From Stereum hirsutum FP-91666 SS1 (Eukaryota > Basidiomycota > Agaricomycetes > Russulales > Stereaceae): a stretch of 64,000 nucleotides of DNA. The stretch is taken from the NCBI RefSeq assembly GCF_000264905.1, contig NW_006763136.1, forward strand, positions 1,095,485 through 1,159,484. Direction: 5' to 3'. The notes under the pieces are model-generated. The model saw nothing but the letters and a program-made list of their open reading frames with translations, did no database searches and was not told the DNA's origin. This document shows positions 1-13,747 of this stretch, piece by piece (the stretch's first letter is position 1; each line of letters begins with the position of its first letter). The position numbers and the translations under genes were made by a program.

Positions 1-3000
1 TTCTCCTCGCGTAGAACTCGAGTTACCGAACGAGCATTGGTTCTCTTCTGATATCCTCAGTTTGGGCCCTATTCCAACTGCCGTTCCTCCTAGAGGCGAC
101 TCTCTACCCAGAATCGAGGAAGCCGAAGCTGGTGAAGCTGGTGAAGTCTCCGGGAAGGAGGATACACAAGAAGTACGTTATCTGTATCCTATTTCAACGT
201 AATGCGCTGAACCGTCTTTCCTTTATCAGCCCTCCGTAGGCGTCGAACAAGACGAGGTATGTCCCTTTTCATACCAAGACATATTCATACTCACATCTGC
301 ACAGCGGGCTGGGGTCGTTCGTAAATCCGCCAAAGGTGCTCCCGCTCCGATCAGGATTCCTAACCCAGAATACCACAAATCGTCCAAATACCAGATTCAG
401 CGTTCTGCCGGTGCATCAGCGGAACATCTGAACGTGCGCTCGAACAAAGATACTACGGATGCCTCACCTTTGATAGCTGACGACGCGTCCACGATATCTA
501 CCTATACCCTCCCTGGATCTATCATTGGTGGCAGCACGCTCGACCACCGTTATTCGCGGTATCTCACTCGTCAAGACTCGGCCACTCTTCCTCATGGAGA
601 GCATCCTGGATCGACCTCTCCCCCGTCGCGAAATAGACCTCTGAGCTCCAACACCATTTCGTCCTCTTCTGGGTCGAGAGTGACATCTTCCATACCACCT
701 GTCCCACCCCTCCCGACCCCCACTTCCCCCGCAGAAATTTCAGTCACCCGGTCGAATGATGGACAAGGTGGGCATGGTACAGTGACGGGTCTATCGGTAT
801 CCAAGTCGAACCGGGCTGCAGGTACCTCTCGACAATCCAAGCCGCCTGTAACGCATCGGATGGTAGAGACTCCCCCCGTCTCACGCACACCAAACACCAC
901 CCGAATCTTCTTGCCTGGAATGCACATGGCGCATAGTGTATCACCGGTTACTGAGGCATCTGCATCTATAAAGTCCTCTCCCGGGACGCCCGAGCGGGAA
1001 CCTGCAAGCTCGACAAGCACGAAGCGGTCGCATCCTTCACCGCTTTCTCGCCCAACGCGGACCGGCACATCAGACAGCGATCAATACCTGTCTCCCTCGA
1101 CGTACCCTCAATCACGCGCATCACCACACTCGAACTTTTCCACCCCCTCCGGTGAAGACATCGACGAGGTCTTGTTGGATCAGTATTTACAGCCTGATTT
1201 ATTTGGGAGGAGTCCAAGTACTGCTTCGTCTGCAGGTGCAGATGGCCATTCTATCTCCTCTGCGAGTGTGGGAGATAGTGGTTCGAAAGGGAGAAAGACT
1301 TCTTCTCAACTGTCTGACAACCGGGATGCACTCCGTCAGTCCTTTGCATGATCATCATTCTATTCTAACTGACATTGACTTACATGCTTGGAATGCCTAG
1401 CTACATCTGCTGATTCCAAGACTCAGTTATCTTCACGCATACGGTCTTCCTCTCTTGGAGACCTTCGGCACTCTCGTTCTTCTCCTCCGTCCAAACCATC
1501 TCCGCTTCATCCTTCCGCTCTTCATCCCATCGGCGAACGCCTACAGGAGAGTCCAGGTGTTGAATCCAACGGCTTGAAATCCACACCAGGCATCTCTCAC
1601 CTTTTCCTTCACCGCCCGGCGGATGTCCCCTCGAGTGCTTCCACAAGCTCTCACTCCTCGGCGGGTATACTCGTCTCAAGATCGAAGGTCTCTCCTTCCG
1701 ACAGCAGCCATTCACAAACACATACCCGTCCAGTCGATTTAGCTATCATGCGCTTCCGTGGGCATCAACCTCTCAATCCCATAACTGTCGTCCGCGACCC
1801 GACCGACCCTCTTTCTTTTGATATCGCCGTCAACGACGAGATCGATGAATCCGGAGGGATTTCACCACCATCGAGTGGAGAGCGCCAAACCTTCCCTGAG
1901 ACTCCCAGTGCCTTCAGTCCCATGTTCTCAGCCAACCGTCGGAGTGCGTCACCTGGAATGTCTCCCGCACTGGCCTCAGGACGCTCGGATCAGAACTCAG
2001 CCTTCAGGCGGATGCGAAACTCTGCAAGATTATCATCGAAGAACTTGAATCGCTCGTTATCCCATGGCAAGTCTCTCACGCGGGGCCGCTCATGGAAGAA
2101 TATGAACTCCAACTCTCGTTCGCCGCTGATGCCATCCGAGCCTGTTCCCTCTACGTCGGCGTCCGCTCGCGATCAAAGCGGGCCTCCGAATGACTCTGGT
2201 GGTGTTCTGCGGATCCAATCTGCCACCCAGTCGACAATCCCACTCCCATCATCATCCTCATCGCTGCCCCCAATCTCACCTCCACCTCCACCACCTCTAC
2301 CCACCTCATTCGGACTACAACCTTCACTTCTCCTCGTCCCTCCACCCCCTCATCGTGATTCGGCTACCAAACTAGTTCCCGGTCCCAGTCCAGTTTCTCA
2401 GCGGCGTGCGTCTCCGTCTCCATCTGGGACACACAGCTCGTCATCATCCTCACGACATCTACCAGCATCTCTCTCATCACAATCAACTGCGCCTAGTTCA
2501 TCATTAGTATCTATTGCGCCACCCGCACCCACAGTCTTTCAAGAGGTCAGCTATCAGGGTGTGGCACCGCCCAATGCACCTCCTCCGGCATATGATACCC
2601 TCGCCAACATATCCGAATCAGGGGCTCATGCTCAGACGCAGTCGCAGACAATCGCTCCAATTAGCACCGTAGGTGGTCGTCGTACTTCCGGTCGGCCTCC
2701 TCTGCCTATCGGACCTCGTAGTCGGACCACTCCAGGCACCGCACCGCTCTCTCTCGACAGAAACAGATCGGGCTCGACATCATCTGTCGGATACGGCGGT
2801 GCAGGCGGGGCTAGCACGCGAAGACCGTCAACCGCCTCGACTGTGCACCCGCCCTCAGCTCCTCGTTTCCAAGCGAGTCGAGTAAAGTACAAAGGGTACA
2901 CGATGGAGGCGGCGAAATGGAAATTCACATCCTCCGAGCTCCAGTCCATCGTCTCGCGTGCGATCAGGCAGTCCGCCGAGCCATCATCGATTCGACTTCT

Positions 3001-4215
3001 TCCGGTGAACACCTTGGATAACGAGTTGCCTCATGAGCTGGAAAGGCTGGAGGCGCTTCAGGCGGAGTTAAAGACGAAGTATAAGCTGCAAGTTCGCAGG
3101 CGCAATAATCTCCTTACTGGTCTCGCCGCACATGCCGACGGCGGTCGGGAGATCAATGCGCATTCTTTGAGGAATCTGGTGGATGATCTGCAAGACGTGT
3201 CGCACACGCTCGATCAGGTTTCGGAGGACCTTTACTTTGCGAGGGATCAGGCGGCACAGCTGGTCGCGCTTGAGGTGACGCATGCGGGGAGTGCACTCGC
3301 GATGGCCTTGAGGAAGCTTAACGCCAGCTATCTCAAGCGGTCCGCTCAGGTTCAAGCGCTTCAGGAACAGATCAACGCCCTGGAGGCGGAGAGGGAAGAG
3401 GCGTGGTCCGAGGCTCAACGAGTGGCGCAAGATCTCGACGACTTGAACGATGTTCTACAAGACGTGCATCCAGGTAACTCGGCGATATCAGCTAGCCGAA
3501 GATCTAGTCGCGTTTTGGCGTCGAGGAAGTCGAGCATCAGGGTGTCAAAGGCGGGGTTAAGGAGGAGCAGTAGTATTTCTGGGAGGCGTAGTCGAGCTTC
3601 CATGGGGAGCCAGTTCTGCGCCAGCGGGATCCCGACAGGCTCTTTACCGTCATCTGCGTTCCAGTCGGATCTCGTCATTCCACCAGTACCGCCTGTGCCG
3701 CACGTTATGCCTCTTGGGATCAATACGAAGGATTTGTCCGCTCGAACTTCTGGTGAGTTCCTAACTTGTAGAGTTTCTGACTGTGGAACTGATCTCGAAT
3801 CGTTCCACTTCGCGCCAGCGTACACCTCCGACTTCAGCCCGTCCGAGGAGACACACGCGCTGCATGAAGCCCAAAGAGAGCTCTGTACCATGCTCGGCAT
3901 ATCAATACAGGATATTCGGAGGCCTCGCCAGAGGCCCTCGTCTATGTCTGCGTCCCCTGATTCTGTGCCTTCGAGGATGAGCTTGGTTCCTATACCGCGA
4001 CCACAACCAAGACTAAGACCGCGTTCGGAGATCATCGGAAGTCGAGCGAGTGCGGCTCATAGAGATATGGGCGTATTGGATGCTTTTCAAAGTTTGCCGC
4101 CAGATGATGTGAGTCTTCCTGCGAATGATCGAACTGAGGAACTGTGGGCTGACTGTGGCCTTTGTTTCTCCTCCAGCGAGATATGATAATGACTACGCTC
4201 GGACTTTTGGAGTAA
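1..4215 (+). CDS. Ser/Pro-rich coiled-coil protein, possibly Uds1 (up-regulated during septation) family; 5' partial
   Basis: The frame is open at the left window edge, so the N-terminus is missing. Exons read as 1-172, 230-256, 305-1334, 1401-3752, 3819-4108 and 4177-4215, and the frame is kept at every join. Most of the protein is low-complexity Ser/Pro/Arg with polyproline near 2270-2300. The only ordered part lies at about 2880-3475. It starts with KWKFTSSELQ and continues into a long Leu/Glu/Gln-rich coiled coil. That layout resembles fungal Uds1-domain proteins, which are linked to septation; the family name comes from memory and is tentative. The intron at 3753-3818 is 66 nt and has no in-frame stop. 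Retaining the last intron (4109-4176) would end the protein at 4186 instead of 4215. The gene converges on the protease gene downstream. Confidence 0.72.
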
Positions 4216-4734
4216 AAGAGCCGTCTGACCATCTTTGTCTCCACTTGTGTGATATTTATTACTTACATCGTTATTTACTTACTGTCATCGAGCTGTGCTT
4301 CGACCACATTCTTGAACCTCAATACCCCTCCCTACTACCACCTAGCATCGGCGTCTAGGATTTCGATCTTCTTGTCGCTCTTTATTTAGTCTTCAGCTCC
4401 CTTTCATGCGGACTTCGCAGATATTGCTGCACATGGCCTTTCACGAGTGGAGGACTTATCCTTCTTCATTTACCTGGGTGTATCTCTTTTAGTGGCCGGT
4501 GGTTGCCCATACAGTCGTTGTTGTATGATTCTTGACAGTTCGCGCTGGAGCAACACGAACAGGTCTCTACACCACACCCTATATTGGCTGCGTGGCGCTA
4601 ACTTTGAAATTGAAACACCAATCCCCGAAAACCAAGGAATGGGTATGATCATTTGAAAAGTATCTCTTACACGACACTTTCGATAATGATAAACCAGCGA
4701 CATCAATAGATAGCTACAGTCCGTGAGGATGCAT
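4216..4734. other. Convergent intergenic region
   Basis: This stretch holds the 3' ends of two converging genes. I see short chance ORFs only and no tRNA or repeat. Confidence 0.5.
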
Positions 4735-6638
4735 CTAGTAGGCCTCGCGCTGAGTGAGGGTGATTTCGAAGGCGCCAATGTCAAACGTCGACACGACGTT
4801 GTGCAAGAACACGTCGCCCCTGGAATCGATTGTGAATGTGAGTAAGTCGCTACACAACCTTCGACGTATTAGTGAAGGTAAATGGTCGAGCACTCACAGA
4901 ATGAAGGTGTTGTCCGGCTCGTTCGCGCCACCGTCAGTCGTGGCAACGATGCACACCTCCGCCCCAGAGTCATCGGTCCCAAGAGGCAGAATCTGGTCAG
5001 CTGTGTCGATAGTGAAGGTGGTGCCATTGATTACAACGGACATTTCCGGAATTTCAGCGTCGCAGTCGACGACGTAGCCTCCAACGTCATCATTCCAAAC
5101 ACCTGCTGGGACGAACTTAGAGGCGTAAAGATCGGCAACATTAGTTGGGAAGTAGTTGAGCGTAGTGCCGGTATCGAGAATGACTGGACGGAGATAAAGT
5201 GATGCACTATATGAGCCTGCCGAATATGCCCAGAAATATCGAAAGAGCGTGACTTACTGTTATCCGTGGATATATCGCCGAGAGTATCAGAGCCATTGAA
5301 GACAAAGGATTGTACGTCGATGGTGTAGTAGAAGTAGCTACAGTGCAAGATGCAACTCAATTATGCCATTTGAGACATATTAAGTATATGCACGTACGTG
5401 AAGTCCGTGCTATTTGTGTCATTGCTTGGGGTGAACGTCGAGATCGAGTATCCCTGGATTGGAACAGTTGTCGAAGTGTTGGTCACGGCCACAGGAGCAA
5501 TTCCTCCGAATGCGAGATAACCAAGGTTCGGGTCGAAAGTAGAGTTTTCCTCTGCCGAAAAGTTTCCTCGGTTGAGCGCGATAGAGAAATCTGCACAGAG
5601 CTCTGTCAATAACGGCTTCGCAAGCGTAAATAAGAAAATATGCCGTACATGGCTCAGAGACGGCACCCTCGCTCACAGCAGTATAAAAGAAGGGATTGTA
5701 GAAAAGACTGTTTCCGAACCATTCGTCAACAGAGGGATCGTCTCCGTCGTACACACTCGTCAAATCGGGGTGAGCGAGGCCAATCAAGCCGCTGCTGAAA
5801 CCTACGAGAACACCTCTTAAGTCTTTCTTGTCGGGAATCACGTAGACCGCAAGAGCCCCTCACCGTCGCCATTCCAGTAGGAGTAGTTCACAAGAGGAAG
5901 AGTTTGGTTTGTGACGGACAAGCCTCCAATAGCCACTGTATCGTAGCCGACGGGCCCATTCAGGAACTCCCCTATAAACATTGTACAGGGTGAATATGCA
6001 GTCGTGACTGATGATGAATTAGAGTAGGGCACCCACCATCACCGTACGAGATATTGAAGTTATGATCCGGGAAGTCAACGAACGTCGAAGACGCATTGGT
6101 GTCGAAGGTAGGACCAAAATTGCATTCCTCCTCAGTAACAGCATTCGACGCCGAATCGACGCAAAGGAAGCCACTCTCAACGAGCCAAGTATCCGCGCTA
6201 CATCCACTCTGTAAGTCTGTCACGAATGGTCGAATAGCGATATCCTCACCTGCCAGTATCCACAATAGCATAGAAAGTTTGTCCTCCGACGGTGATCTCA
6301 GTGATGTATTCCTCGTCCAAGTCGCTGCCGTCAATCACAGCAGTACTGTTGATCCCTGCAGCCGAGCGTAACGAACGCAGAATATCCTTCTTATGCTGAG
6401 TCTTCGAGACCTTCCCTGTGAACGATGCGACGAATTCTGCGCTCGGGAGCTCCGTACTCCTTGCCTCGAGCGAACGCCTGGGAAAGGTGACATGGCGAGC
6501 TGTGATGTGGTCGACATGTTTCAAGGTCGTCGAAGCCCGAGACGGAGCGCGTTGGATCAAGTCACCGGCTGCAGAAGCAAATCCGGTCGACGCAAGGGCA
6601 AACAGCCCAGCGAAGACCTGGGTGAGAACAGGAGACAT
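4735..6638 (-). CDS. Secreted pepsin-like aspartic protease (family A1)
   Basis: This is an endopeptidase with two catalytic Asp residues, probably secreted and active at acid pH, as is usual for the family. The start at 6638 gives a signal peptide of about 23 residues (MSPVLTQVF...GFASA), followed by a basic propeptide. Splicing 6249-6198 restores the first catalytic motif as AIVDTGSADTWL. The flap motif is YGDG near 6030-6050. The second catalytic motif is ILDTGTTLNYF near 5160-5190. The chain ends with FILGDVFLHNVVSTFD and stops at 4735-4737. About eight exons give roughly 490 residues, slightly long for a pepsin because of the propeptide. Several NxS/T sites suggest glycosylation. It resembles basidiomycete polyporopepsin-type enzymes; the substrate is unknown. 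Confidence 0.9.
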
Positions 6639-6678
6639 TTTGGACGAGACCTGGGAGCGGATCCCACTGCCTTTCTCC

Positions 6679-6686
6679 TATATATA
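6679..6686 (-). promoter_or_regulatory. TATA box of the aspartic protease gene
   Basis: TATATATA lies 41-48 nt upstream of the protease ATG, which implies a very short 5' leader. Confidence 0.6.
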
Positions 6687-7603
6687 CCGTATGCTCTTCG
6701 GTGCTGAGCTCAGGAGAAGCCATCTAGTGGTATGCAACGATCGGCACATTGCAGTGCTCGTCATAAGGACTTGAAATTGTATGTCGAAGAGCCAGAATAA
6801 AGGAACCGAGGCACATGGCGTCGTTAGCGAAGAGGTCGTTATCAGGCAGGGAACATCGCGTTCTCGGGCACGCGATGTCCGGTTTACTGGAAGTTGCAGA
6901 AGTCTTTTTGCTTACGGTCATGCCTACGTTAGACTGCACCATCAGACCAAGACCACTCAACGAAAATTAAATGAACGTAGTGGAAAATGATGCACTCACA
7001 TGCTTGTCTGAGCCGTAGCATACCCCACATGTAAATAATAAGCACATAATGCAGTGAGGGTCAGTTCTGCAAGGCCAAACTAATCATAGGCCTGTGAGTT
7101 CGGCGAAAGATGCTTCCGTGCAAGTTCCGTTATGGCAGACGTATCCCTACCTATCCGCCGCGCACCGGCGAACACAGGTCGTATGTTACATAGGAGGCAT
7201 GTGGGCAGAAGCGATAGCGGGACGAATAGTGGGGGAAGGGAAGAAAGTACGAGCTATATGCAGCCATCAAGCTGACCAGGTGCCATTCAAATAGGAACAC
7301 GCAGTTGATAAGACTGTATGCAGAGGTTCTAACAACAAACGAACAGACTTATCCGCAGAGCGAGCAATACATGGAGCGACAGCAGGCAGATAAAAGCATG
7401 GTGAACATTTTACGATACAGATCGAACATTCGAGAGAGCAAGACGAAGCGGGAAGATGGATAAAGGACTGTAAAGAAACCATGGTGTGAGAAGCGTCGGC
7501 TGCAAATAGGAACAAGGAAGACGAGCAAACCAGGGGTGGCACAGGGAGGTGGCGAGCTTCACAAGAGACAAGAAAGAAAACGTGCTCAGTACGCCCAAGA
7601 ACT
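6687..7603. other. Intergenic region between protease promoter and SCC3 3' end
   Basis: About 900 nt upstream of the protease and downstream of the cohesin gene. Only short unsupported ORFs are present; I see no RNA gene or repeat. Confidence 0.45.
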
Positions 7604-10600
7604 TTAATGGCGCGCTCTCTTTCGTCGTACTTTGATCTCACCCGTCGATGAAGCAGGTGATGGTAGGGCTTGAGGAGTTGAATGGCGACTAAGCTCCTGT
7701 TCTTGTTCCCCTTGGTCATTCCCCATCGGCTCCCCTTCTTCCTCTTCATCTAGAGGTGACCTTCTACGCTTCCGCGAGGCTCTAGGCGTAGCCTCTGCAT
7801 CACCTCCGTCCTCATCTTCGCCATCGTCTTCCTCCTCAGTCTCCCGTGCCTGTCCGCGCGTCCGCTTCTTCGTTGGAGACTTCTGTTGGGTCTTCTCCTT
7901 CGCCTTAGGCTTAGCACGAGGTCGACGCGGTGCCGTGATCGGAGTGGGGGGTGCTACAACTTCATTTGTAGCCGCCGCAATGTCTTCGGGTGGCTCGGAC
8001 GGTGGTGGTGGAGACAAGGCTTGATCACTCTCTGGTTCAGAAGCCTCCACGGGTTCTGGTTCCGGTTCCGAGTCTGAGAGACGCTTCGAGCGACGGACAG
8101 CTCGTGGACGTGGCCGAGATGGTCTAGGAGCAGTTGGCTCGCCATTTGCGTCAAGCATGTCGTCGACGATATCCTCGTCGTCTGTGGTAACGACGTCCTT
8201 CGATTTCGCCGCTCGGCTCTTCGCACCGCCTACGAGATAAGGAACTCATGAGAAACAAACTCCAAGTATTAATGAGGGAGGATGGAGAAAGTGCGGGAGA
8301 AGACGTACCTTTCGTCTTTGACATCACGTTGGCAAGGCGTTTTTCGTACGCTCGCTGTGGCTCCCACACCTGCGAGGTGGGGGCAATCTCGACCTTGGCC
8401 TGATCCAGGATCTGATCCATATGCGCTTTGCTAGATCGAAAATGACAGAAAGAGTCAGTGGACGAGGACATTGACAACAAATTCTAGAGGGTACGCACAT
8501 TTTCAAAGCATCACGGCTTTGTACAGGCGCAACCAAAGGGTGTAGTACCTTGAAGAACAGAACGGCTGTATTACGGCCCTTCTTGTTCTTGTTTGCCTCG
8601 TACAAAGCAAGACGTTTACCGATCCAAGTCAAAAGGGTCGTGTGGATGTTGATGATATGTTGCGTATCAAGCCTTCGGACCACAGACAGTTGAGCACCAC
8701 GAATCCAAAGACATCCGGAGAGCATTTTTGCCAGCGCCACAGAGGGACCCTCGGACGAGACCACACCATCAAGCAATAAGGTAAACGACTGGAATGCGAT
8801 ATATGAGCACTGATTTTAGGCGAAAAAAGCGAACAGCGTACCTCCTGGAGAGCTTCGGTGATAACATCGTGCACACCGGCTCCGTTGTCCTTATAGAGCC
8901 CTTCATCTTTCAAGACCTCAGCGACAGCTTTGGAAAACGAATCGACAGCGTGGCCCAAGCGACCATAGTGTGTCAGAACGATAGCGCAATGACGCATGTG
9001 AACTGCGCCAATCCGGACAGCCTGGAGGAAGGTGGACACGAGGCGGATGAACGCATATTCACGTTCGAGGAAAGCTCGGGTGGCAGGAGGGGTTTCTGAA
9101 AAGTGAGTCGCCGGCGGAGAAGTGTCAATTCATGATCCTGCAGTACGACCACCAAAAACTTACTTATTTCCCTTTCCTTTGCACCTTTCTTGCCCTTCTT
9201 CGCCTTTGTACCTTTCTTCTTTTTCGACGGAGCGGGCTCGTCCTCCTCTGAGCCAGAATGTTGACTCTCGTCACCCTCGTCTTCGTCAGCGCCTTGGCCC
9301 TGGTCATCACCCTGATCATTTTCAGCTAACTCTTCCGCAAATCTTTCGATCTCAGCTTGTACGAAGCCTGCACAACGGTATTGGACCTCGTCATCCAAGG
9401 TCAACGCACGCATGGCGGAGATCGGGGACGGGGAAGGACCCGAAGGGTCTACCACTTCCGGGGCAAAAAGGATGTGAAGATTCATGAGATTTATGAACGC
9501 CTGCAATTGTTGAGGTCAGTTATGACAATGGGGTGGGTGAGAACGAAAGTACACGTACGGCTCGACGGACGCCGTCTGCGGTGTTGGACTGAGTCCCAAC
9601 GGCATATTCGACTAACTTCTGGAGCAAGGCCTCTCGCTGCTCTAGGAAGACCTCTCTGAACCTGACCTCCTCTGGGGAAGGATGGGGTTCAGCAGTCAGG
9701 TACTTTGCCTTCCACATTGTGTGGCAGGCTAAAAGGTCAAGACATTGTGCGACCATCTAGGGGCAGCAAAGAAGTCAGCTTCTTCGTATGCGATTGGACC
9801 ACACAGAGCGATGGACTTACTGCCTCTTCTTCCTTGTACCCCAACTTTCCCCTCTCCGCCAACGCATTGATAATATCCCACGCACTACTCTGCTTGCCTC
9901 CCTCATCCTCTTCCATCCAGCCGGTCATATCCCTATACCCTGCCAGTGTCTTCAACCTTGTGCAGATCACGCTCAAATTGCGGACCTCGTCCTCGTCAAA
10001 ACTGGCGATCTCGAGCTCGTCCCGACCTCCGATGGCGTCTCGAAGGGAAGTAGCGAGTTCGTCTTCGAGTTCGAGGATCTTGGTGCTGTTAGCGTTAGAG
10101 AGGGCGGTGCAGTGGAGCATGAAGAGGATGGTATCGACGGATTGGGCGAGAACTTTGGGGGAAGAGTGGGAGGTAAATTGTTTGGTGATGTCGCTCCAGA
10201 GGCTAGTGTAGGCCTGTCAGACGGCAAAGAAAGAAACTGAGCCAAAAAAAAAGGGTCGAACAAGCGGCAAATAACACTCACGGTCATCATTCGCATCTCG
10301 AGATACAAATCGAGGTCCATGAGCTTGGGTATTGCGAGCACTTCGGCGATGCGTGTCTCGTCGGTCTGGTGCTTGGCAAACAGCCTCGGAAGAGCCTTGA
10401 TGAGCGCACGAGTGATGTTGGAAGACGTTGGATCTTCTTCTCCCTGCAGTTCGGAATCGTAAGAGGAAATTCGTGATATTTAAAAGATCACCACTTACTT
10501 TCTTCGCGGTCTGCTGGGCGATCGACTTAGCTTGCCTTAGCGACGCCACTAGGACCTCCAGCAAGACTGCTTCCTCGACCTCGTCCAGCCTCCACGCCTC

Positions 10601-12788
10601 GTCAACGACACTGTCAGTATCTCCGTCTCCATCCAACTCGCCATCAGCATCTCCGTTCACCTGCTGCTTCCCCTTCTTCTTCTTCCCCCGCGCCCCAGAT
10701 CCGCTGGTACCCTCGCCTGCCGCCGAGTGGTCCAGCAGTAGTACGTCCAACAAAGACTCCCAGTCACTGACCGGATCCACCTCGTCCCAAAGGCTCTGCA
10801 CGACCAATGCCGTCCTCGTCTTTGGATCAGACTTCATAAGCGCCTGAACCTCCCTCACACGAGCATCCCTCGAGAGTCCTCGCTCCGCTGCCTCATCCTC
10901 GTCACTATCCCCAGGAGAATCAACAACCTTGTCCAAAGCCTTCCCGAGTTTGACAAGCAGCGTCCCCAGCGCCTTAACGCCCGCCCTCTCCTTCTCCTTC
11001 CCCTTGGCGTTCCTCTTCCCAACAAGCCTCTCCTGAACCGTCTGCTCCCAAATGGCTCTAACGAACCTACTGACCGCCTTCCTAACCTTCATTTCCTCGT
11101 CAAACACCAAAAGACATAGAGCTTCCCTCTCTTTCTCGTGGTGATCCTGCAGGCACCCAATTTCGTCCATGGCTGCCAACACCTGGATGACCGCGACTCT
11201 GACTGAAAGCTCAGTGTCGGCCGTGGCCATTTGCACGAGTCGTGGTATGAAGCGTTCGGTGAAGGTGTCAAGGGTGAGGTGAAACTCGGACTTTGAGTAG
11301 GGGAAAACGAGGGATTTGACGGCCTCCAATCGGACATGGGTGTTCTGGTCGGAAAGGACCCAGCCAACATAACGTAGATAGTCAGATTTAAGGAACTGGG
11401 AAGGGTATTTCTTGAACCAGAGGCCGAGAGCGCGAACACACTCTGTGCGAATCGTAGGATCGAGGTCGCGGTAGCGGTGAACGAAGACCCTATAAATGAC
11501 CATATGGTCAGAAAGAGTGCAGACATGGTACGGAATGAGTAGAACGCACGTGTTCACGATTTCGTCGATGTAATCCTTCAACTTGTCCCTTCTCTCCCTA
11601 ATCTCGTTCGCCCGACTGTTCAGATCTTTCTCTCTTGCGCTCGCCGCCCCCTTCTTCTTGTTCGACTCGCCCTGTTTCTGTTTGCCTACTATCTCAGCCT
11701 CCTTCTGCACTGCCGCAGCTACATCGCAAAGTGCAGATTCTACTTCAAGAGCGATGACGGTGGAGGTGTGGCGAAAACTTCGGAGTTGCGAGGAGGACAT
11801 AGGAACGACCCAGTTCTTGATGGTAAGCATGAGGTCGCTCGAATATAGAGAACCGAGTTCCGCAGAGGATTTGATTAGGCGTTCAAGAAATTCGGAAAGC
11901 CCTTTGTGGAATTTCTTCAGGTAGGGCAGTTTGGAAGTGAGAGGATAGGGGGGAGCGTTGTCCTATGATCCGCCGAATGTAAGAAACGACTAGAGTACCA
12001 GCAAAACCAAACCACGCACCTGTTTCAACGCCTCGGTGAAGTTATCCAGAGCATCAACCACACCGTCATAGTCCACCGCTGCGTCCGCATCGACTGTGTC
12101 ATTGCAACCACAACACCGGAGGATACAGTTGACGAGTTCTGCCTGAGCGGGCCCTGGAGACTCAGTGAGTGACTCGAGGAAATCCTCCACTGTTGACTGC
12201 AGCGCAGCTGAAGGATTAATGATGGCGTCTATAAGTGTACATGACAGAGAGCTTCAGCATCCAGAAAGGTTGAATACAACAGGGGAAATGCGCACTGAAG
12301 AGTACGTTGTCGTTGTTGATCTTGGCCTCCTTCGCGACTTTATCCGCGTCAAACGCGTCTCCTGCTACCTTAGGTTTCCTGCCTCTTCGAGCCCCAGTTA
12401 CCGGCGCCTTAGGTGTGGCTGCTGCTTTCGCTGTGCGCGGCCGTTTGACGGTGGATGTCGCCTTCGCTTTCCCCTTCGCCTTGTCCGGGCTCGCACTTGT
12501 CTTCTTCGCTTTCGGGGCAGGATACTCCTCACCTTCTTCCTCTTCACGTTCATTGTCCTCGTCAGGAAACTCGGCCCCGTTCATATCATCATCGCCCTCG
12601 TCACCAGTATCAACATCTGTGCGTTTCCGCTTCTGTGAAGCTCCTGTACCCAAATAAGCGTATCAGAGGCATGTACATCGCAGAAATTGGGTGTAATGCG
12701 TGCCTGAGACAAATACCGTGGCCTGCTTTCGCTCTCGGTGTGAGCGTCGCGGTTGGGACGAGTCGTTCGCGTTGTCTGACTGGGACAT
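7604..12788 (-). CDS. SCC3: Cohesin complex subunit Scc3/STAG (SA) family
   Basis: This is the HEAT-repeat subunit of cohesin. It binds the kleisin Scc1/Rad21 and helps load and hold the ring on chromatin in the nucleus. The ATG at 12788 starts MSQSDNANDSS, and an intron in phase 0 leads to a Lys-rich acidic N-tail (KRKRTDVDTG). Then follow the STAG-like segment (ALQSTVEDFLESL; near 12000-12240), the region with FRHTSTVIALEVES (about 11750) and the stromalin-conservative region YRDLDPTIRTECVRALG with WFKKYPSQF (about 11390-11490). HEAT-like helices run to about 8300. The C-tail is acidic/basic and ends in RKRARH. There are many short introns, one at 11549-11491 inside the conserved domain. 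Length is typical for fungal Scc3. It is divergent from the kinase gene at 13748. Confidence 0.88.
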
Positions 12789-13747
12789 GGTGGTGGTAGG
12801 ACTAGAGACGCGTTGGGTCCAAATCAAATCGGCGCGTTGATTGAGGCCTGACGCGACTCGTGGGAACGTGTCACTTCATCCGAAGCGGCCACGCGACTCG
12901 CGCTGACTCGCGCTCTTGAAGAAATTTCCACCTGCCAGGCCGAGAAAATGGACAAGAAAGGTCGCAATAGTTCATACGGTTAGGGTTTGTCTGGCATAAT
13001 TATGCAGCCTAATCATTGAAAATAGGTTTCGAAGCCGAATCAAGCTTGATACGTCCCACTCTGAATCGCGTTCTGTGTTCCCTGGCACAACTCACCGACA
13101 GAGCTACAGACTCATCCTCAGAGCTAGCTGCCGTTCCGCCCACAGACGACACTTTCAATAATCGGTCCGACTGTCTTGTTCCTGTGCCTCCACTGGCCGT
13201 CTTTTTGTTCTCCGTCGACCGCCACTAGCACGCCACCCCGAACTCGCCGTAGTAGCGCCACTGTGAATCTTCCATTATGCCCGATGTTAGAAAAATGCCT
13301 TCCCACTGCATATCTGACCACATGCTAATATATAGGCTAAACTCAGTGCGTAACCTCCAAAGATGGAGAAAGGGTGCCACTGCTTTCTTGCCTCTCAAAC
13401 CCGGCTTTGAAGGCCACTTCGACATACTCGTCCAAACAATGGTCCACTATCACATCCTTCTTATAAGCTGTCCTGGCGCTCGAGAGTTTCTGTTACTCCC
13501 CCAGTTTTCATTCAGGGCCCGGTTGCCTCTTGTTACCGCTTTCCTCACTGTGTCTTGCCACGAGGCTGGCCTTGCGTGCCACTGTGTCTTGCAATTGTGT
13601 CGCTATTCTAGTCTCCCACGCTCTCTCGCGACACCTGGCTGGCCCAGAGAATCCCTTGTCCCTTGTCTCCCCCACGTCTGGGCACCCTTGTTCCTTGTCC
13701 CCGAGATTGCCTTCGCTTGTACTTATCCCCACCAATTTCTCCCAACA
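12789..13747. other. Divergent promoter region SCC3 / kinase
   Basis: This 959-nt region separates two genes read outward. The half near the kinase (about 13440-13740) is strongly pyrimidine-rich on the + strand, as in many fungal 5' leaders. The frame of the kinase stays open upstream to an ATG at 13277; see findings. Confidence 0.5.

Noticed and set aside
6204..6212. Alternative acceptor of the first protease intron giving a longer DTGSGCSADTW
   Set aside because: The acceptor at 6198 gives the canonical DTGSADTWL, matching the family; the longer form is less likely.
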